Below, piece by piece: positions 18,232 to 28,857 of a stretch of 64,000 bases of DNA. The notes beneath the pieces were generated by a model that worked only from the letters and a program-made list of their open reading frames with translations, had not been told where the DNA came from and did no database searches. Made by a program: the position numbers and the translations under genes. Positions within the stretch are counted from its first letter, which is position 1; each line of letters begins with the position of its first letter. This stretch comes from Bin5 sp965232575. GTDB taxonomy: Bacteria > Chloroflexota > Anaerolineae > Caldilineales > Caldilineaceae. The stretch covers positions 1,054,001-1,118,000 of the forward strand of contig CBDDPZ010000009.1 of NCBI GenBank assembly GCA_965232575.1, read 5' to 3'.

Positions 18232-19434
18232 TCAGTTGAGCCTGTGTAATTCAGCGAGCAGACGGTCTGTCTGTTCCGGCCTGCCGATGGAGATGCGTAT
18301 GCAGTTGTCCAGTCCCGGTTTCTGGTAGTAGCGTACGAGGATGCCCCTGCTTTCAAGTGCAAGTTTAAGGGCGGCGGCGTCCCCGCTTCCGGCGTTGCGA
18401 AAACCTTCGACACGGCAGAGGATAAAATTGGCGCTGGAAGGGTAAGGCGAGAGGTAGGGCACCTCTTGCAGTTCGTTGAAGAGACGATCGCGTTCGGAAC
18501 GGATCTTCTCTACAGTCGAGTGCATTTCATCCGCATAACGCAAGCTGGCCAGTCCGGCGACGGTGGCGGCAACGTTGACGTTGTAAGGTTGTTTGAATTT
18601 CCAAAGAATAGGCATCATCCAGGAGGGGAAGATACCGTAACCCAGGCGAAGCCCTGCGATTCCGGCGGACTTTGAAAAGGTTCGAATGATGACAAGATTG
18701 TCGTGCTCCAGGACCCACGGCGTGCGACTTTTCTCGACAGAGAATTCGACGTAGGCCTCATCCAACACCACGATCAGAGGAAGCTCCAGCAGACGCAGCA
18801 GGTCTTCGTCCGGCAGCCAGTTGCCCGAAGGGTTGTTGGGCGAAGTGAGAAAGAGCAGCTTGGGAGAGATAGATTCCCGCTCCAGTTGGGCAGAATTGAC
18901 CAAGTCAAAGATTGCCTCGACATCGATTTGGTAAGCGTCTCCCCGCCAGACTTCAAAGACTTCAGCGCCCACCAACTTGGCGTCGAAGCTGTACATGCCG
19001 AAGGTGGGGGGCGTATTGATTATGGCGTCGCCGGGCCCAAGAAAAAGACGGCACAGATAGTCGAGGAGTTCGTCGGTGCCGTGGCTGGGCAGGATCTGTT
19101 CGACAGGCACGGCGGCCGAAGCGGTACTGACTCCGCCACCGGCCTGGGGCTCCTCCGATTGGCTCTGCTCACGTTCCAGGTGCGCTGACAGGGCCTGGCG
19201 CAGTTCAGTCTGCTGCGGGTCAGGGTAGATGTGATAGTAGGCATATTCGGCCAGCGCCTCGGCGACGGCGGGGTGCGGCCCGTAGGGGTTCTCGTTGGCA
19301 TCCAGCTTGATGATTTCTGAGGCAGGGATGCCGAGTCGTTGGCTCAGGACTTCAAACGGTTGAATCGGTGTGTATTCTTCCAGGCCGGCAAGATGTGGGT
19401 TGAGCAGCGACTGAAACGTGGTGGCTTCCATCAC
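18232..19434 (-). CDS. hisC: Histidinol-phosphate aminotransferase
   Basis: PLP-dependent class I/II aminotransferase of 400 residues, catalysing imidazole-acetol phosphate to histidinol phosphate with glutamate in histidine synthesis. The N-terminal signature IIKLDANENPYGPHP is diagnostic for HisC. VVLDEAYVEFS and the Schiff-base lysine segment IRTFSKSAGIAGLRLGYG follow; most HisC have SKAFG, so SKSAG is a small deviation. The C-terminus ends with the Arg-containing NCIRISIGRPEQ block. GTGATG at the start overlaps the hisD stop, so the pair is translationally coupled. A short Ser/Glu-rich insert (about residues 88-110) is unusual. Confidence 0.95.
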   Translation of the reverse strand: MMEATTFQSLLNPHLAGLEEYTPIQPFEVLSQRLGIPASEIIKLDANENPYGPHPAVAEALAEYAYYHIYPDPQQTELRQALSAHLEREQSQSEEPQAGGGVSTASAAVPVEQILPSHGTDELLDYLCRLFLGPGDAIINTPPTFGMYSFDAKLVGAEVFEVWRGDAYQIDVEAIFDLVNSAQLERESISPKLLFLTSPNNPSGNWLPDEDLLRLLELPLIVVLDEAYVEFSVEKSRTPWVLEHDNLVIIRTFSKSAGIAGLRLGYGIFPSWMMPILWKFKQPYNVNVAATVAGLASLRYADEMHSTVEKIRSERDRLFNELQEVPYLSPYPSSANFILCRVEGFRNAGSGDAAALKLALESRGILVRYYQKPGLDNCIRISIGRPEQTDRLLAELHRLN

Positions 19435-20795
19435 GATGCTTCGTCCTCTTTGTAGATTATCGGATTCAGCCGGCGGCTCACGGCCGCGGCGTGCCCGCCG
19501 AGACCCTCAGTACGCGCCAGCGTTTCGGCGGCCGGGCCGATGGCGGATAGAGCTTGCTCATTGAGGCCGATGAGGCTGATCAGTTTGACGAAATCGGTCA
19601 CGTTGATTGGGCTGGCGAAACGCGCGGTGCCGCCTGTGGGCATTACATGGCTGGGGCCGGCAGTGTAGTCCCCCAGCACTTCGAAACTGCGTTCGCCGAG
19701 GAAAATGCCGCCGGCATTCTGCACCTTGTCGATCCAGCGCCACGGATCTTCAACGAGGAGGCAAAGGTGCTCAGGCGCGTATTCGTTCGCGAGGGAAAAG
19801 GCCTCGCTCAGGGAAGCCGTAACTACAATACCTGCGCCGCGAGCAAAGGTGGCGGCGGCAATCTGACTTCGCTCCAACTCCTCCAATTGGGCGTGGACCG
19901 CCTCCTGGACCTCATGCGCCAGCCGCCTGCTTGGCGTCAGCAACACTGCGCTGGCAAGAACGTCGTGCTCTGCCTGGGCCAGGAGGTCCGCGGCGGCCAA
20001 CCGGGGATCTGCCGCTTCATCGGCAACGATGACCGTTTCGGTGGGACCGGGCAGGCCGTCAATCCCGACCAGGCCGAATAGCTGCCGTTTCGCCAAGGTA
20101 ACGAACAGGTTGCCCGGCCCGCAGATCTTGTCAACGGCAGGGATGGTCTCGGTGCCGAAAGCCATTGCGCCGATCGCCTGCGCGCCTCCGGCAATGTAGA
20201 CGGCATCTACACGGGCGACCGTAGCCGCTGCCAATGTTACCTTGTCCGGCAGGCCGGTCTCCTGCTGTGGCGGAGTAACGACGACAAGCTCACCGACGTT
20301 GGCCACCCGTGCGGGAATGGCAGTCATCAGCAGTGTGCTCGGCAGGGGCGCCGTGCCGCCGGGAACATAAATGCCGACGCGCTCGATGGGACGCACGAGC
20401 TGGCCGACCGTGCCTTCGTCGTCGTTCTGAATCCAACTCTGGTTGGGCTGGCGGCGGTGAAAGTTTTCGATGCGCTCAGCCGCCAGCGCCAGGGCGTCGT
20501 AGACTTCGGGAGCGACGTCTGCGGACTCATTCAGAATAGTCTGAGGGGGGACACGCAGGTCATCCAGGCTGACACCGTCCAGTTTCTTTGTCCACTTACG
20601 CACCGCCTCGTCGCCGCCGGTTCGAACATCAGTAAGAATGCGGCGGATGGCCTCCTCAGGCCCAATGCGGGATCCGAAGATGAGTTCAATGCTGTCCAGA
20701 ATCTCGTCGGGCAGTTCGAAATCGTCCCACGGCTGACGGCGGAGAATGGAATTACGGGCGGACTCTGGCTCGAGTATGGGAAAAATGTTTGTCAT
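19431..20795 (-). CDS. hisD: Histidinol dehydrogenase
   Basis: Zinc enzyme of 454 residues that oxidises L-histidinol to L-histidine in two NAD-dependent steps. Family blocks are PGGTAPLPSTLLM, IAGGAQAIGAMAFGTETIP, KICGPGNLFVTLAKR, GPTETVIVADEAADPRLAAA, AQAEHDVLASAVLLT, EYAPEHLCLL and GDYTAGPSHVMPTGGTARF, which contain the zinc and catalytic His/Glu residues. It is complete and of usual length. It lies upstream of hisC with a 4-base overlap; no other his genes are in the window, so the pathway is split. No clear ribosome binding site precedes the ATG. Confidence 0.96.
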   Translation of the reverse strand: MTNIFPILEPESARNSILRRQPWDDFELPDEILDSIELIFGSRIGPEEAIRRILTDVRTGGDEAVRKWTKKLDGVSLDDLRVPPQTILNESADVAPEVYDALALAAERIENFHRRQPNQSWIQNDDEGTVGQLVRPIERVGIYVPGGTAPLPSTLLMTAIPARVANVGELVVVTPPQQETGLPDKVTLAAATVARVDAVYIAGGAQAIGAMAFGTETIPAVDKICGPGNLFVTLAKRQLFGLVGIDGLPGPTETVIVADEAADPRLAAADLLAQAEHDVLASAVLLTPSRRLAHEVQEAVHAQLEELERSQIAAATFARGAGIVVTASLSEAFSLANEYAPEHLCLLVEDPWRWIDKVQNAGGIFLGERSFEVLGDYTAGPSHVMPTGGTARFASPINVTDFVKLISLIGLNEQALSAIGPAAETLARTEGLGGHAAAVSRRLNPIIYKEDEAS

Positions 20796-20862
20796 AACAA
20801 TGGAGAAAGATTGCGTGCCGGTCTAACTCTGAAAATGGCGTTCAATTTGATAGGAGCGCCAG

Positions 20863-21750
20863 CTACTGCCGCAGGCGCTCAGCGTCCTCCATACGGCCCA
20901 GTACGACCACGATATCTTCTTCTTTAATGCGAAAACCTGCACTCGGGCTGACAATCAGGTCGTCGCCTCGGCGTACTGCGATCACGGTAAGTCCATAGCG
21001 TTGACGCAAGCTCAGCTCGGACAGGGAGTGTTCCCACGTGCTGGGCGGGGCTAAAATTTCCACGACGCCGACGTCATTGCCCACCTCTAGGTAGTCGACC
21101 AGGTGATCTATGGCCATTTTTCTCCCCAGGCGGCGGCCGGCCTCATGTTCCGGCAAGATGACTTCGTCTGCGCCTACCTTCAACAGAATCTCCCTTTGCG
21201 TAATCGTCAGAGCCTTGGCGATGACGCGCTGTACACCCAGTTGCCTCAAAAGAACTGTGGCCAGCAGATTATTCTCAAAGTCGGTGCCGATACAAACGAG
21301 GCCGGTGTCGAAGGTTTCGACGCCCGCTTGCCGCAAGGCGTCAATGTTGGTCGCATCCAACTGCACAACGTGGGGAAGTTCGCCGCTGAGCGCCTGCACG
21401 CGGTCGTGATCCGAGTCGATGGCCAAAACGGTACGGCCATGTTCGACAAGGGTGGTTGCAACCGCGGTGCCGAATCGGCCCAGACCAATTACGACATACT
21501 CCGACTCGCGCCCTCTTTTTCTGAACGGCGAGTAATGGACAGGCTCTTTGGCTCTCTGTTCTTCCTCCGCTTCGCGCGCCGGGACCGTTGATTGGGCAGC
21601 CAAAGGAGATGAAGCGCGAATGAGGCGGCCAAGGATTCGATGAATCGGTATGAAGCGCGCCCAATAGGAGACGGCTGTAGTTAAGAGAGAAGGGCTTTCG
21701 CCTAACTTGTCGTCGTCAGGCTGCTGCCCAATGCGCATTCTCGTTGTCAT
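20863..21750 (-). CDS. TrkA/KtrA-like RCK protein (potassium channel regulator)
   Basis: Cytoplasmic potassium uptake regulator of 295 residues. The Rossmann NAD/nucleotide motif is VVIGLGRFGTAVATTL (glycines from residue 89), followed by the acidic end of strand 2 in LAIDSDHDRVQ and GTDFENNLLATVLLRQLG. A TrkA-C domain follows (YGLTVIAVRRGDDLIVSPS...IVVVLG). The N-terminal ~80 residues form an unusual extension with no membrane helix, rich in charged residues, not found in plain KtrA. No Trk/Ktr channel gene is adjacent, so its membrane partner is elsewhere. A perfect TATAAT on the minus strand at 21816-21821 could serve as its -10 box, though no good -35 box is seen. Confidence 0.88.
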   Translation of the reverse strand: MTTRMRIGQQPDDDKLGESPSLLTTAVSYWARFIPIHRILGRLIRASSPLAAQSTVPAREAEEEQRAKEPVHYSPFRKRGRESEYVVIGLGRFGTAVATTLVEHGRTVLAIDSDHDRVQALSGELPHVVQLDATNIDALRQAGVETFDTGLVCIGTDFENNLLATVLLRQLGVQRVIAKALTITQREILLKVGADEVILPEHEAGRRLGRKMAIDHLVDYLEVGNDVGVVEILAPPSTWEHSLSELSLRQRYGLTVIAVRRGDDLIVSPSAGFRIKEEDIVVVLGRMEDAERLRQ

Positions 21751-21924
21751 TATTTCCCGCGCTCCATCTCAAGCAGGCCGTCATACCCTTCCAGTCGGCA
21801 TTGAACGGTGACGGCATTATAGCATAGTAATGGGGTCTGAACCTTTTCAAACCGGGCATCTCGTGATACCATTCGCCAGAATTGCAGGTAGCAATTTCGG
21901 GTTGGGTTTTCCCTCTATTGCAAG

Positions 21925-23034
21925 ATGAGCGCCGGAATGTCTGACAGTACACTTCAGTCAATAGAGGTTACGCTGCAACCGCGATTTTTCTCGGAGAAGA
22001 AACGGCTGTTTCTTGAAAGAGGCGCGCTCAAGGCCTCACTTTTCCTGTTTGAGAGCGGCGTCGCAGCCGTCGAACTCGAAAACGGCGTGAGCGAGCTCGT
22101 CATGTTGCCCTTTCAGGGCCAGCAGATTTGGTCGGCTACCTTCGGAGGCAGAAACGTCACCATGAAGTCGATGTTCGACCAGCCGCGGCCGACTGCCGAT
22201 TATCTGCAGACCTACGGCGGGTTTCTACTCCACTGCGGATTCACGGCGATGGGCGTGCCCACGGAGGAGGATGACCATCCACTGCATGGTGAGTTGCCCA
22301 ACGCGCAGTTTCAGCATGCGTGGCTCGAGTTGGGTGAGGACGAAGGCGGCGCCTACATCGGCTTGGGAGGACGGTACCAGCACACGGTTGCGTTCACACA
22401 TAACTACACAGCGACACCGATTGTAAAGCTGTACGCCGGGGCAAAGGAAGTGCACGTCTCACTCGGCTGCCACAACTGCAAGAACACACCGATGGAGTAC
22501 ATGTATCTGGCGCACGCGAATTTCAAGCCGGTAGATGGAGGGCGTATCGTATACAGCGCCAAGGTTTCGCCGCAAACGGTACGCGTCCGCCGCAGCATAC
22601 CCAGCCACGTCAGTCCCGGGCCCGAATACCTGGACTTTCTGAACCGTCTGGGCGAGAGGCCCGAAGAGCATCATATTCTGGACTCCAGTTTGACTTTTGA
22701 CCCGGAGCTGGTCTTCAGTATTGACTACGACGCGGACGATCAGGGCTGGGCACACACGATGCAGGTTCATCCGGATGGCAGCGCCGACTATGTTCGTCAC
22801 CGACCGGAACAGTTGCCGATTGGGGTCCGTTGGATTAGCCGCACGCCGGACCAGGACGCTTTAGGGTTGGTTCTGCCGTCCACTGCGGAGCCGGAGGGCA
22901 AGACTGCTGAAAAGGCCAAAGGGAACGTAAGAGAGTTGGAAGGCGGAGGGACCTGGCGATGCGACTATGTGTTGGGGACGTTGGACGCGCAGGAAGTTGA
23001 CGCCGTTGAAAGGAAGATCGCTGAAATCGGTTAG
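21925..23034 (+). CDS. DUF4432-family protein (aldose-epimerase-like fold)
   Basis: A 369-residue protein resembling DUF4432/aldose 1-epimerase-like beta-sandwich enzymes, which act on sugar anomers or open-chain sugars. Recognisable blocks are ELVMLPFQGQQIWSATFGGR, YLQTYGGFLLHCGFTAMGVP, HPLHGELPNAQFQHAWLEL and MEYMYLAHANFKPVDGG; the conserved His residues in HGELP and LAHANF are probable active-site residues. No signal peptide. A Met at residue 5 is an alternative start. Divergent from the RCK gene and followed by LysZ/ArgB. The catalytic role is inferred from fold only. Confidence 0.75.
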   Translation: MSAGMSDSTLQSIEVTLQPRFFSEKKRLFLERGALKASLFLFESGVAAVELENGVSELVMLPFQGQQIWSATFGGRNVTMKSMFDQPRPTADYLQTYGGFLLHCGFTAMGVPTEEDDHPLHGELPNAQFQHAWLELGEDEGGAYIGLGGRYQHTVAFTHNYTATPIVKLYAGAKEVHVSLGCHNCKNTPMEYMYLAHANFKPVDGGRIVYSAKVSPQTVRVRRSIPSHVSPGPEYLDFLNRLGERPEEHHILDSSLTFDPELVFSIDYDADDQGWAHTMQVHPDGSADYVRHRPEQLPIGVRWISRTPDQDALGLVLPSTAEPEGKTAEKAKGNVRELEGGGTWRCDYVLGTLDAQEVDAVERKIAEIG

Positions 23035-23105
23035 CAGGCAGCCGATGCGTTCGCAGCTGAAATCCTGCTGCGCAAGGTTGTTGGAATCTGATTAGGGTAC
23101 GCTGG

Positions 23106-23909
<804 letters not shown>

Positions 23910-23986
23910 CAAGACAGGCATTCGATTCGCCTGAGGCGTTATCAAATCGCTACTAATCGCCCAAAAATGAGCCTTTATTCATAAAT

Positions 23987-25195
23987 GTGATGGATATGGC
24001 GCGAAACATAGCTGAACCGCAATTCGCAGTAAGATATACACAGTCCTATGAGTCAGGCGTGGTTCCCCGCCGCGGGGAAACTGTCATGGTGGCCGGCGAA
24101 GGCTGCTGGATGGTTGATAGCGAGGGACGGCGTTACCTCGATATGACTTCGTCTCAAGGTGTGGCCATGCTGGGATACGGCCACCCTGTGCTGACAGCCG
24201 CTATTCAGGAGCAGGCAGGTAGAATGCACGCCTGTCCCAACTTCTTTCACAACGACACGCGCGCGGAGTTCCTGCAAGCGCTGATCTCCGTTACACCAGC
24301 ACACCTGACTCGCGCCTTTTTGGGCAATAGCGGCGCCGAAGCGATCGACGGAGCAATCAAGTTCGCCCGTCTGGCAACGGGGCGTACGGGAGTCGTGGCT
24401 TTTCGAAACAGCTTCCATGGGCGCACTGTCGGGGCGTTGTCACTTACCTGGAATCCGAGATACCGTCGAAAATTTGAACCACTGTTGCCTGATGTCAGCC
24501 ACGTTCATTTCAACAATATCGATCTTCTCGATGAAGCCGTTGGCGACGGGACCGCCGCGGTGGTGTTAGAGGTAATCCAGGCAGAGGGTGGTGTGCATGA
24601 AGGGAGCGCTGAGTTTCTGGCCGCCGCGCAGCAGCTCTGCCGGGAGAGGGGCGCGCTGTTGGTGATCGACGAGGTGCAGACCGGATTCGGACGCACCGGG
24701 CGCTGGTTCAGCTTTCAGCGCTTCGACCTGGAGCCGGACATAATCACGCTGGCAAAGGGGTTGGGCGGCGGCTTCCCAATGGGTGCGGTGGTTTACACCG
24801 AACAGATTCAGGAAAGTCTGTTTTCCGGGGCGCACGGCAGTACGTTCGGAGGCAATCCCCTGGCTTGCGCGGCCGGCATCGCTGCGTTGCGCGTCTATAA
24901 TGACGGACTGATTGAACAAGCGGAGAGGGCCGGCCGCCGTCTCAGGGAAGGTCTGGAAGCGGCAATCGGCTCGCGCAGAGTCATTCGCGAGATCCGCGGA
25001 GAGGGACTGCTGATCGGCATTGATCTGCGCACGAAGGCTGTACCATTTCTTAAGACACTGATGGAGGAACACAGCGTACTGGCGCTCCCTGCCGGTTCAA
25101 CGGTGCTGCGCCTGCTGCCGCCGTTGATCATCAGCGATGAGGAGATCGACATGGCTGTTGAGGCCATAGCCGCAACTTTGCCAGATTCGGCTTGA
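23987..25195 (+). CDS. Acetylornithine / [LysW]-lysine-type aminotransferase (ArgD/LysJ)
   Basis: Class III PLP aminotransferase of about 401 residues. GCWMVDSEGRRYLDMTSSQG, NSGAEAIDGAIKFAR, FHGRTVGALSLT, LVIDEVQTGFGRTG, the Schiff-base Lys in ITLAKGLGGGFPMGAVV, and HGSTFGGNPLACAAG are all in family order. It converts a semialdehyde to the terminal amine in arginine or lysine synthesis, with glutamate as donor. The frame opens with GTG at 23987 followed at once by ATG at 23990; I see no clear ribosome binding site for either. It is placed directly after the kinase of the same pathway. An in-frame block of usual length indicates an intact enzyme. Confidence 0.92.
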   Translation: MMDMARNIAEPQFAVRYTQSYESGVVPRRGETVMVAGEGCWMVDSEGRRYLDMTSSQGVAMLGYGHPVLTAAIQEQAGRMHACPNFFHNDTRAEFLQALISVTPAHLTRAFLGNSGAEAIDGAIKFARLATGRTGVVAFRNSFHGRTVGALSLTWNPRYRRKFEPLLPDVSHVHFNNIDLLDEAVGDGTAAVVLEVIQAEGGVHEGSAEFLAAAQQLCRERGALLVIDEVQTGFGRTGRWFSFQRFDLEPDIITLAKGLGGGFPMGAVVYTEQIQESLFSGAHGSTFGGNPLACAAGIAALRVYNDGLIEQAERAGRRLREGLEAAIGSRRVIREIRGEGLLIGIDLRTKAVPFLKTLMEEHSVLALPAGSTVLRLLPPLIISDEEIDMAVEAIAATLPDSA

Positions 25196-25227
25196 CCTTT
25201 GTCGCCACAAACCAAGAGGAAAGAGGC

Positions 25228-25611
25228 ATGAAGATTCTGCATGACAACATATTTGTGGACGATCAAGAAAAGGCGTTGATCTTCTATACAGACGTGCTTG
25301 GCTTTGTAAAGAAGGAGGATATCCCCGTCGGTGACTTCCGGTGGCTGGCAGTTGTATCGCCTGACGATCAAGAAGGCACGGAGCTGCTCCTGGAACCAAA
25401 CGCGAACCCCGCTGCCGAACAGTATCAGAAGGCAATCTTCGAGCAGGGAATACCGGCAACGATGTTCGGTGTAAATGACCTGCAAAAGGAATATGAACGT
25501 CTTAAAGCTTTGGGTGTTCATTTCATCGTTGAACCCACGGACTACGGCAGTTATTCCCTTGCTTCCTTTGACGACACTTGCGGAAACCTGATTCAGATCA
25601 TACAGAAGTAA
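25228..25611 (+). CDS. VOC-family (glyoxalase/bleomycin-resistance fold) protein
   Basis: Small single-domain protein of 127 residues. The vicinal oxygen chelate fold is shown by DDQEKALIFYTDVLGFVKKED, ELLLEPN, and FDDTCGNLIQIIQK, whose final Asp-x-x-Gly-Asn block is typical of the family. The start at 25228 has AGGAAAGAGG upstream, better than the earlier in-frame Met. Members act as glyoxalases, isomerases, dioxygenases or drug-binding proteins. It is separated by only a few dozen bases from the aminotransferase gene and could be co-transcribed. Substrate unknown. Confidence 0.88.
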   Translation: MKILHDNIFVDDQEKALIFYTDVLGFVKKEDIPVGDFRWLAVVSPDDQEGTELLLEPNANPAAEQYQKAIFEQGIPATMFGVNDLQKEYERLKALGVHFIVEPTDYGSYSLASFDDTCGNLIQIIQK

Positions 25612-25861
25612 AGGGGAGCAGTTGTTTGGTCAGGGGCAATTGTGGGCCAGCCCCCATACAGTCACTCCGAAGTAGGGGATAATATGCGTAGGGAATCGCC
25701 TATTGAACGGCAACATTCCATAACGAAGTTGCCAAGCAGCTTCTCGAAGCCAAGCCAGGGCAAACTCGCTCTTTGGACAGCTGGGAAAACAGCACAGCTA
25801 GGAAAACAGCGCTGAGTGCCCTGATTCAGTCGGAATCGCACAGATAATCAGGAGTCAGAGA

Positions 25862-26938
25862 ATGGTTGAATCGAATCAGAACGGCGCGGGAGCTAAGGCC
25901 GGCAGGGCCGGGGAAGAAGATACACTGCATGAGGTGATCATAATTGGCAGCGGGCCGGCAGGTTGGACCGCGGGCTTGTACGCGGCACGGGCCAACCTGG
26001 AGCCTCTTTTAATCACCGGCGACGACTACGGCGGCCAGGTCAGTATTACTTACGAGGTCGAAAATTATCCAGGCTTTCCCGAAGGACTGAGCGGCCCGGA
26101 TCTGGTGGAAAAGTTCAAGTCGCAGGCCGAACGATTCGGTTGCACGGTCTCCTATGATCACGTCACGGAAATCGTGGTGGACGAGCATCCGTTTACCATA
26201 CGAACCGCCCAGAGCAAGACGTACCGAAGCAAGACGTTGATTCTCTGCACCGGCGCCCGCCCGCGCTTTCTGGAGGTGCCCGGCGAGCAGGAGTATACCG
26301 GTAAGGGCGTCAGCTACTGCGCAACTTGCGACGGATTCTTTTTCCGCGGCAAAGAGCTGGTCGTGGTAGGCGGAGGGGACAGCGCGCTGGAGGAGGGGCT
26401 GTTCCTGACCAAATTCGCCACAAATGTGAAAGTAATTCACCGGCGGGATGCGTTACGCGCCAGCAAGATTCTGCAGAGTCGCGCATTGGACCATGAAAAA
26501 ATCGATTTCGTATGGAATACGGTCGTGACCTCGATCAACGGGAACGAAAATGGCGTCGTTTCCGGTGTCACCACGCAGGATACGCAGAGCGGCGTCGAGG
26601 GCGAGATCGCCACTGACGGCGTTTTCGTTTACATCGGCCACATCCCCAATAATGACCTCTATCATGGTAAGCTGGATCTGGATGAGGACGGTCATCTGAT
26701 TGCCGACCCGATGACGCGGACCAATGTTCCCGGTGTTTTTGCGGCAGGTGAGATCGCCGACAAGGTCTTCAAACAGGTAGCGACCAGTGTTGGACAGGGC
26801 TGCGCGGCGGCGATGCAGGCGGAGAAGTTCCTGGCCTCCCTGGAAGCCGAGGGGCTGCCAGACTTGAAAGAGGACCCGCGAACCTGGCCCACTCCAGGCG
26901 TTCCTGAAGAGAAGGCGGACCTGGTGGCTGCAGATTGA
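25862..26938 (+). CDS. trxB: Thioredoxin reductase
   Basis: NADPH-thioredoxin reductase of 358 residues, the FAD flavoprotein that keeps thioredoxin reduced. The FAD motif is VIIGSGPAGWTAGLYAARA, the redox-active pair lies in SYCATCDGFFF, the NADPH motif is VVVGGGDSALEEG, and the second FAD block is GVFAAGEIADKVFKQVATS. Both the N-terminal (about 20 residues) and C-terminal (about 30 residues) ends extend beyond the core enzyme. Followed by murJ after 27 bases, so the two are likely an operon. A 250-base gap separates it from the VOC gene. Confidence 0.96.
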   Translation: MVESNQNGAGAKAGRAGEEDTLHEVIIIGSGPAGWTAGLYAARANLEPLLITGDDYGGQVSITYEVENYPGFPEGLSGPDLVEKFKSQAERFGCTVSYDHVTEIVVDEHPFTIRTAQSKTYRSKTLILCTGARPRFLEVPGEQEYTGKGVSYCATCDGFFFRGKELVVVGGGDSALEEGLFLTKFATNVKVIHRRDALRASKILQSRALDHEKIDFVWNTVVTSINGNENGVVSGVTTQDTQSGVEGEIATDGVFVYIGHIPNNDLYHGKLDLDEDGHLIADPMTRTNVPGVFAAGEIADKVFKQVATSVGQGCAAAMQAEKFLASLEAEGLPDLKEDPRTWPTPGVPEEKADLVAAD

Positions 26939-26965
26939 ATTCCTCTTTAGGGGCCGCCCGTTTTT

Positions 26966-28765
26966 GTGCAGTCGCAAGGCGGCGCTGCGAGAGGCTCCCG
27001 CTCTACGCAAAGGCATCGTTCCTGGCGAAGGACCGGCCCCGTAGTGCCGCCTCCTCCTAGTTCGACACCCCAAGATCAAGCTTCCGCGGCGCTGGCTCGC
27101 AGCGCCTCCCTTCTATCGATAGGCGCGGTTGCAAGTCGCGTACTGGGCCTGGTCCGGGAGATGGTAATCGCCAGCTACTTTGGCGCAACCGGCCCTGTCA
27201 GCGCCTTTACGGTAGCCGGCACTGCGCCAAAGATGCTTTACGACTTTCTGGTCGGAGGCATGCTGAGCGCGGCGCTTGTCCCGGTCCTCAGTGACTATGC
27301 ACGGCTCGACCGTGACCGAAAGGACAGTACGGACAAGGCCCACCCAAACAGTGAAGGCAGGCAGATTGGGCCAAATCCGGAGCTTGTGCGACTGGTGGGC
27401 GCACTGCTCAGCCTGGCGGTCGTGTCTCTGGCAGGGCTCGTTCTCTTGATGGTCGTCTTTGCCCCCCAGGTTGCCAGTTTGCTGGCAGGGGGTTTCGACG
27501 ACTTTGATCCGACGCTGCTTCCCTTGACGGCCCGTCTGTTGCGCCTTATGGCGCCGGTCGTCTGGTTTATCTCGATGGCCGGCCTGTTGACAGCGGTTCT
27601 CTTTGCGCTCCAGCGTTTCAGCTTGCCCGCCCTGGCCTCAGCCATCTACAACCTGGGAATCGTTATTGCCGCCCCGCTATTGTCCGGGCGGGTCGGCATT
27701 GCCAGCCTGGCAGTAGGCGTGTTGGCCGGGAGTATGGTTCAATTCGGACTGATGGCCTGGGACGTGCGTCGGGCCGGTCTGAAGTTCACTGTGCATTGGA
27801 GTCATCCGGCGCTGGCCCGAATCGTTCGGCTCTATCTGCCGATTGCTGCGGGGTTGATCGTGGCACAGTTCCAGGTTGGACTGGACCGGCGACTTGCCAG
27901 CGGCACGGGCGTACAAAGCATCGCCTGGATGAGTAAGGCAACGACGTTGCAACAGCTGCCTCTGGGGATGATCAGTGTTGCCATCTCGCTGGCGGCATTG
28001 CCCCGGCTCAGTCAGCAATTTGCCGCGGGCGACGAAGGGGCATATCGTGCGACGCTGGCGCGGGGGCTTCGCATGGTTATCGTGATGATCGTGCCCCTCC
28101 TGGTTGGATTGGGCCTGCTGGCAGAGCCGACGGTGCGCTTATTGTTTGAATGGGGACAGTTCACGACTGCCGACACCGCGCAGGTGGTGTCGGCCCTGCA
28201 TGTTTATCTTGCAGGGGCGCTATTCGCGGCGATCGACTTCCCCTTGATCTATGCATTTTATGCGCGCAACGATACGTTGCTGCCTGCGCTGGTGGGCGTA
28301 CTCAGCGTTTTGGTTTATGCCGCTGTCGCGCTGGTTCTGATTGAAGGGCTGGGCTTCCTTGGTCTCGTTTGGGCGGACACAGCCAAGCAGGGCGCGCATG
28401 CCGTTGTGATGTTGGGGTTGCTTTACTGGAAGCTGGGGTATGTCTTAAGGCGCGGGCAATCAGACGGTGTGCAGGAGGGCTTAGACCTCCGGCCAAAGGG
28501 GGAAACCGGGCCGACCGTCCGGACGGTCGGGGCAGTCATCGGGGCGGCGGTTGCAATGGTATTGGTGACGGTGTGGTTGTTATCGCTCCTGGCCCCAAGA
28601 GGAACGCCCTCTTTGTCAAATGACATTGTGAGGCTCGTAGTCGGCGGGGGCGGCGGCGTCCTGGCCTACGCTGGCGTGTTGCTTCTGACCGGCCAACCTG
28701 AAGCATGGCAGTTGTGCCGGGCCGCAATGCGGATAGGCGGACTTGCCGGGGAAAGTAAGCTCTGA
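26966..28765 (+). CDS. murJ: Lipid II flippase MurJ/MviN
   Basis: Integral membrane protein of 599 residues with about 14 helices, which flips lipid-linked peptidoglycan precursor across the membrane. LVREMVIASYFGATGPVSAF and APKMLYDFLVGGMLSAALVP at the N-terminal side are hallmarks of the MviN family. The start is a GTG, with a basic, disordered N-terminus of about 45 residues (GSRSTQRHRSWRRTG) before helix 1; a start further inside is possible. A hydrophilic insert (YARLDRDRKDSTDKAHPNSE) separates helices 2 and 3, longer than in most MurJ. The next gene follows after about 90 bases on the same strand. Confidence 0.92.
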   Translation: MQSQGGAARGSRSTQRHRSWRRTGPVVPPPPSSTPQDQASAALARSASLLSIGAVASRVLGLVREMVIASYFGATGPVSAFTVAGTAPKMLYDFLVGGMLSAALVPVLSDYARLDRDRKDSTDKAHPNSEGRQIGPNPELVRLVGALLSLAVVSLAGLVLLMVVFAPQVASLLAGGFDDFDPTLLPLTARLLRLMAPVVWFISMAGLLTAVLFALQRFSLPALASAIYNLGIVIAAPLLSGRVGIASLAVGVLAGSMVQFGLMAWDVRRAGLKFTVHWSHPALARIVRLYLPIAAGLIVAQFQVGLDRRLASGTGVQSIAWMSKATTLQQLPLGMISVAISLAALPRLSQQFAAGDEGAYRATLARGLRMVIVMIVPLLVGLGLLAEPTVRLLFEWGQFTTADTAQVVSALHVYLAGALFAAIDFPLIYAFYARNDTLLPALVGVLSVLVYAAVALVLIEGLGFLGLVWADTAKQGAHAVVMLGLLYWKLGYVLRRGQSDGVQEGLDLRPKGETGPTVRTVGAVIGAAVAMVLVTVWLLSLLAPRGTPSLSNDIVRLVVGGGGGVLAYAGVLLLTGQPEAWQLCRAAMRIGGLAGESKL

Positions 28766-28857
28766 TTTATCGCTTTCTGAGGTCTTTCCCCAAGGCATTT
28801 TTCCGTGGCACGAGGTCCTCCAAATGGACGGCTTCCCATGTTCGTTTCAATTTCGCC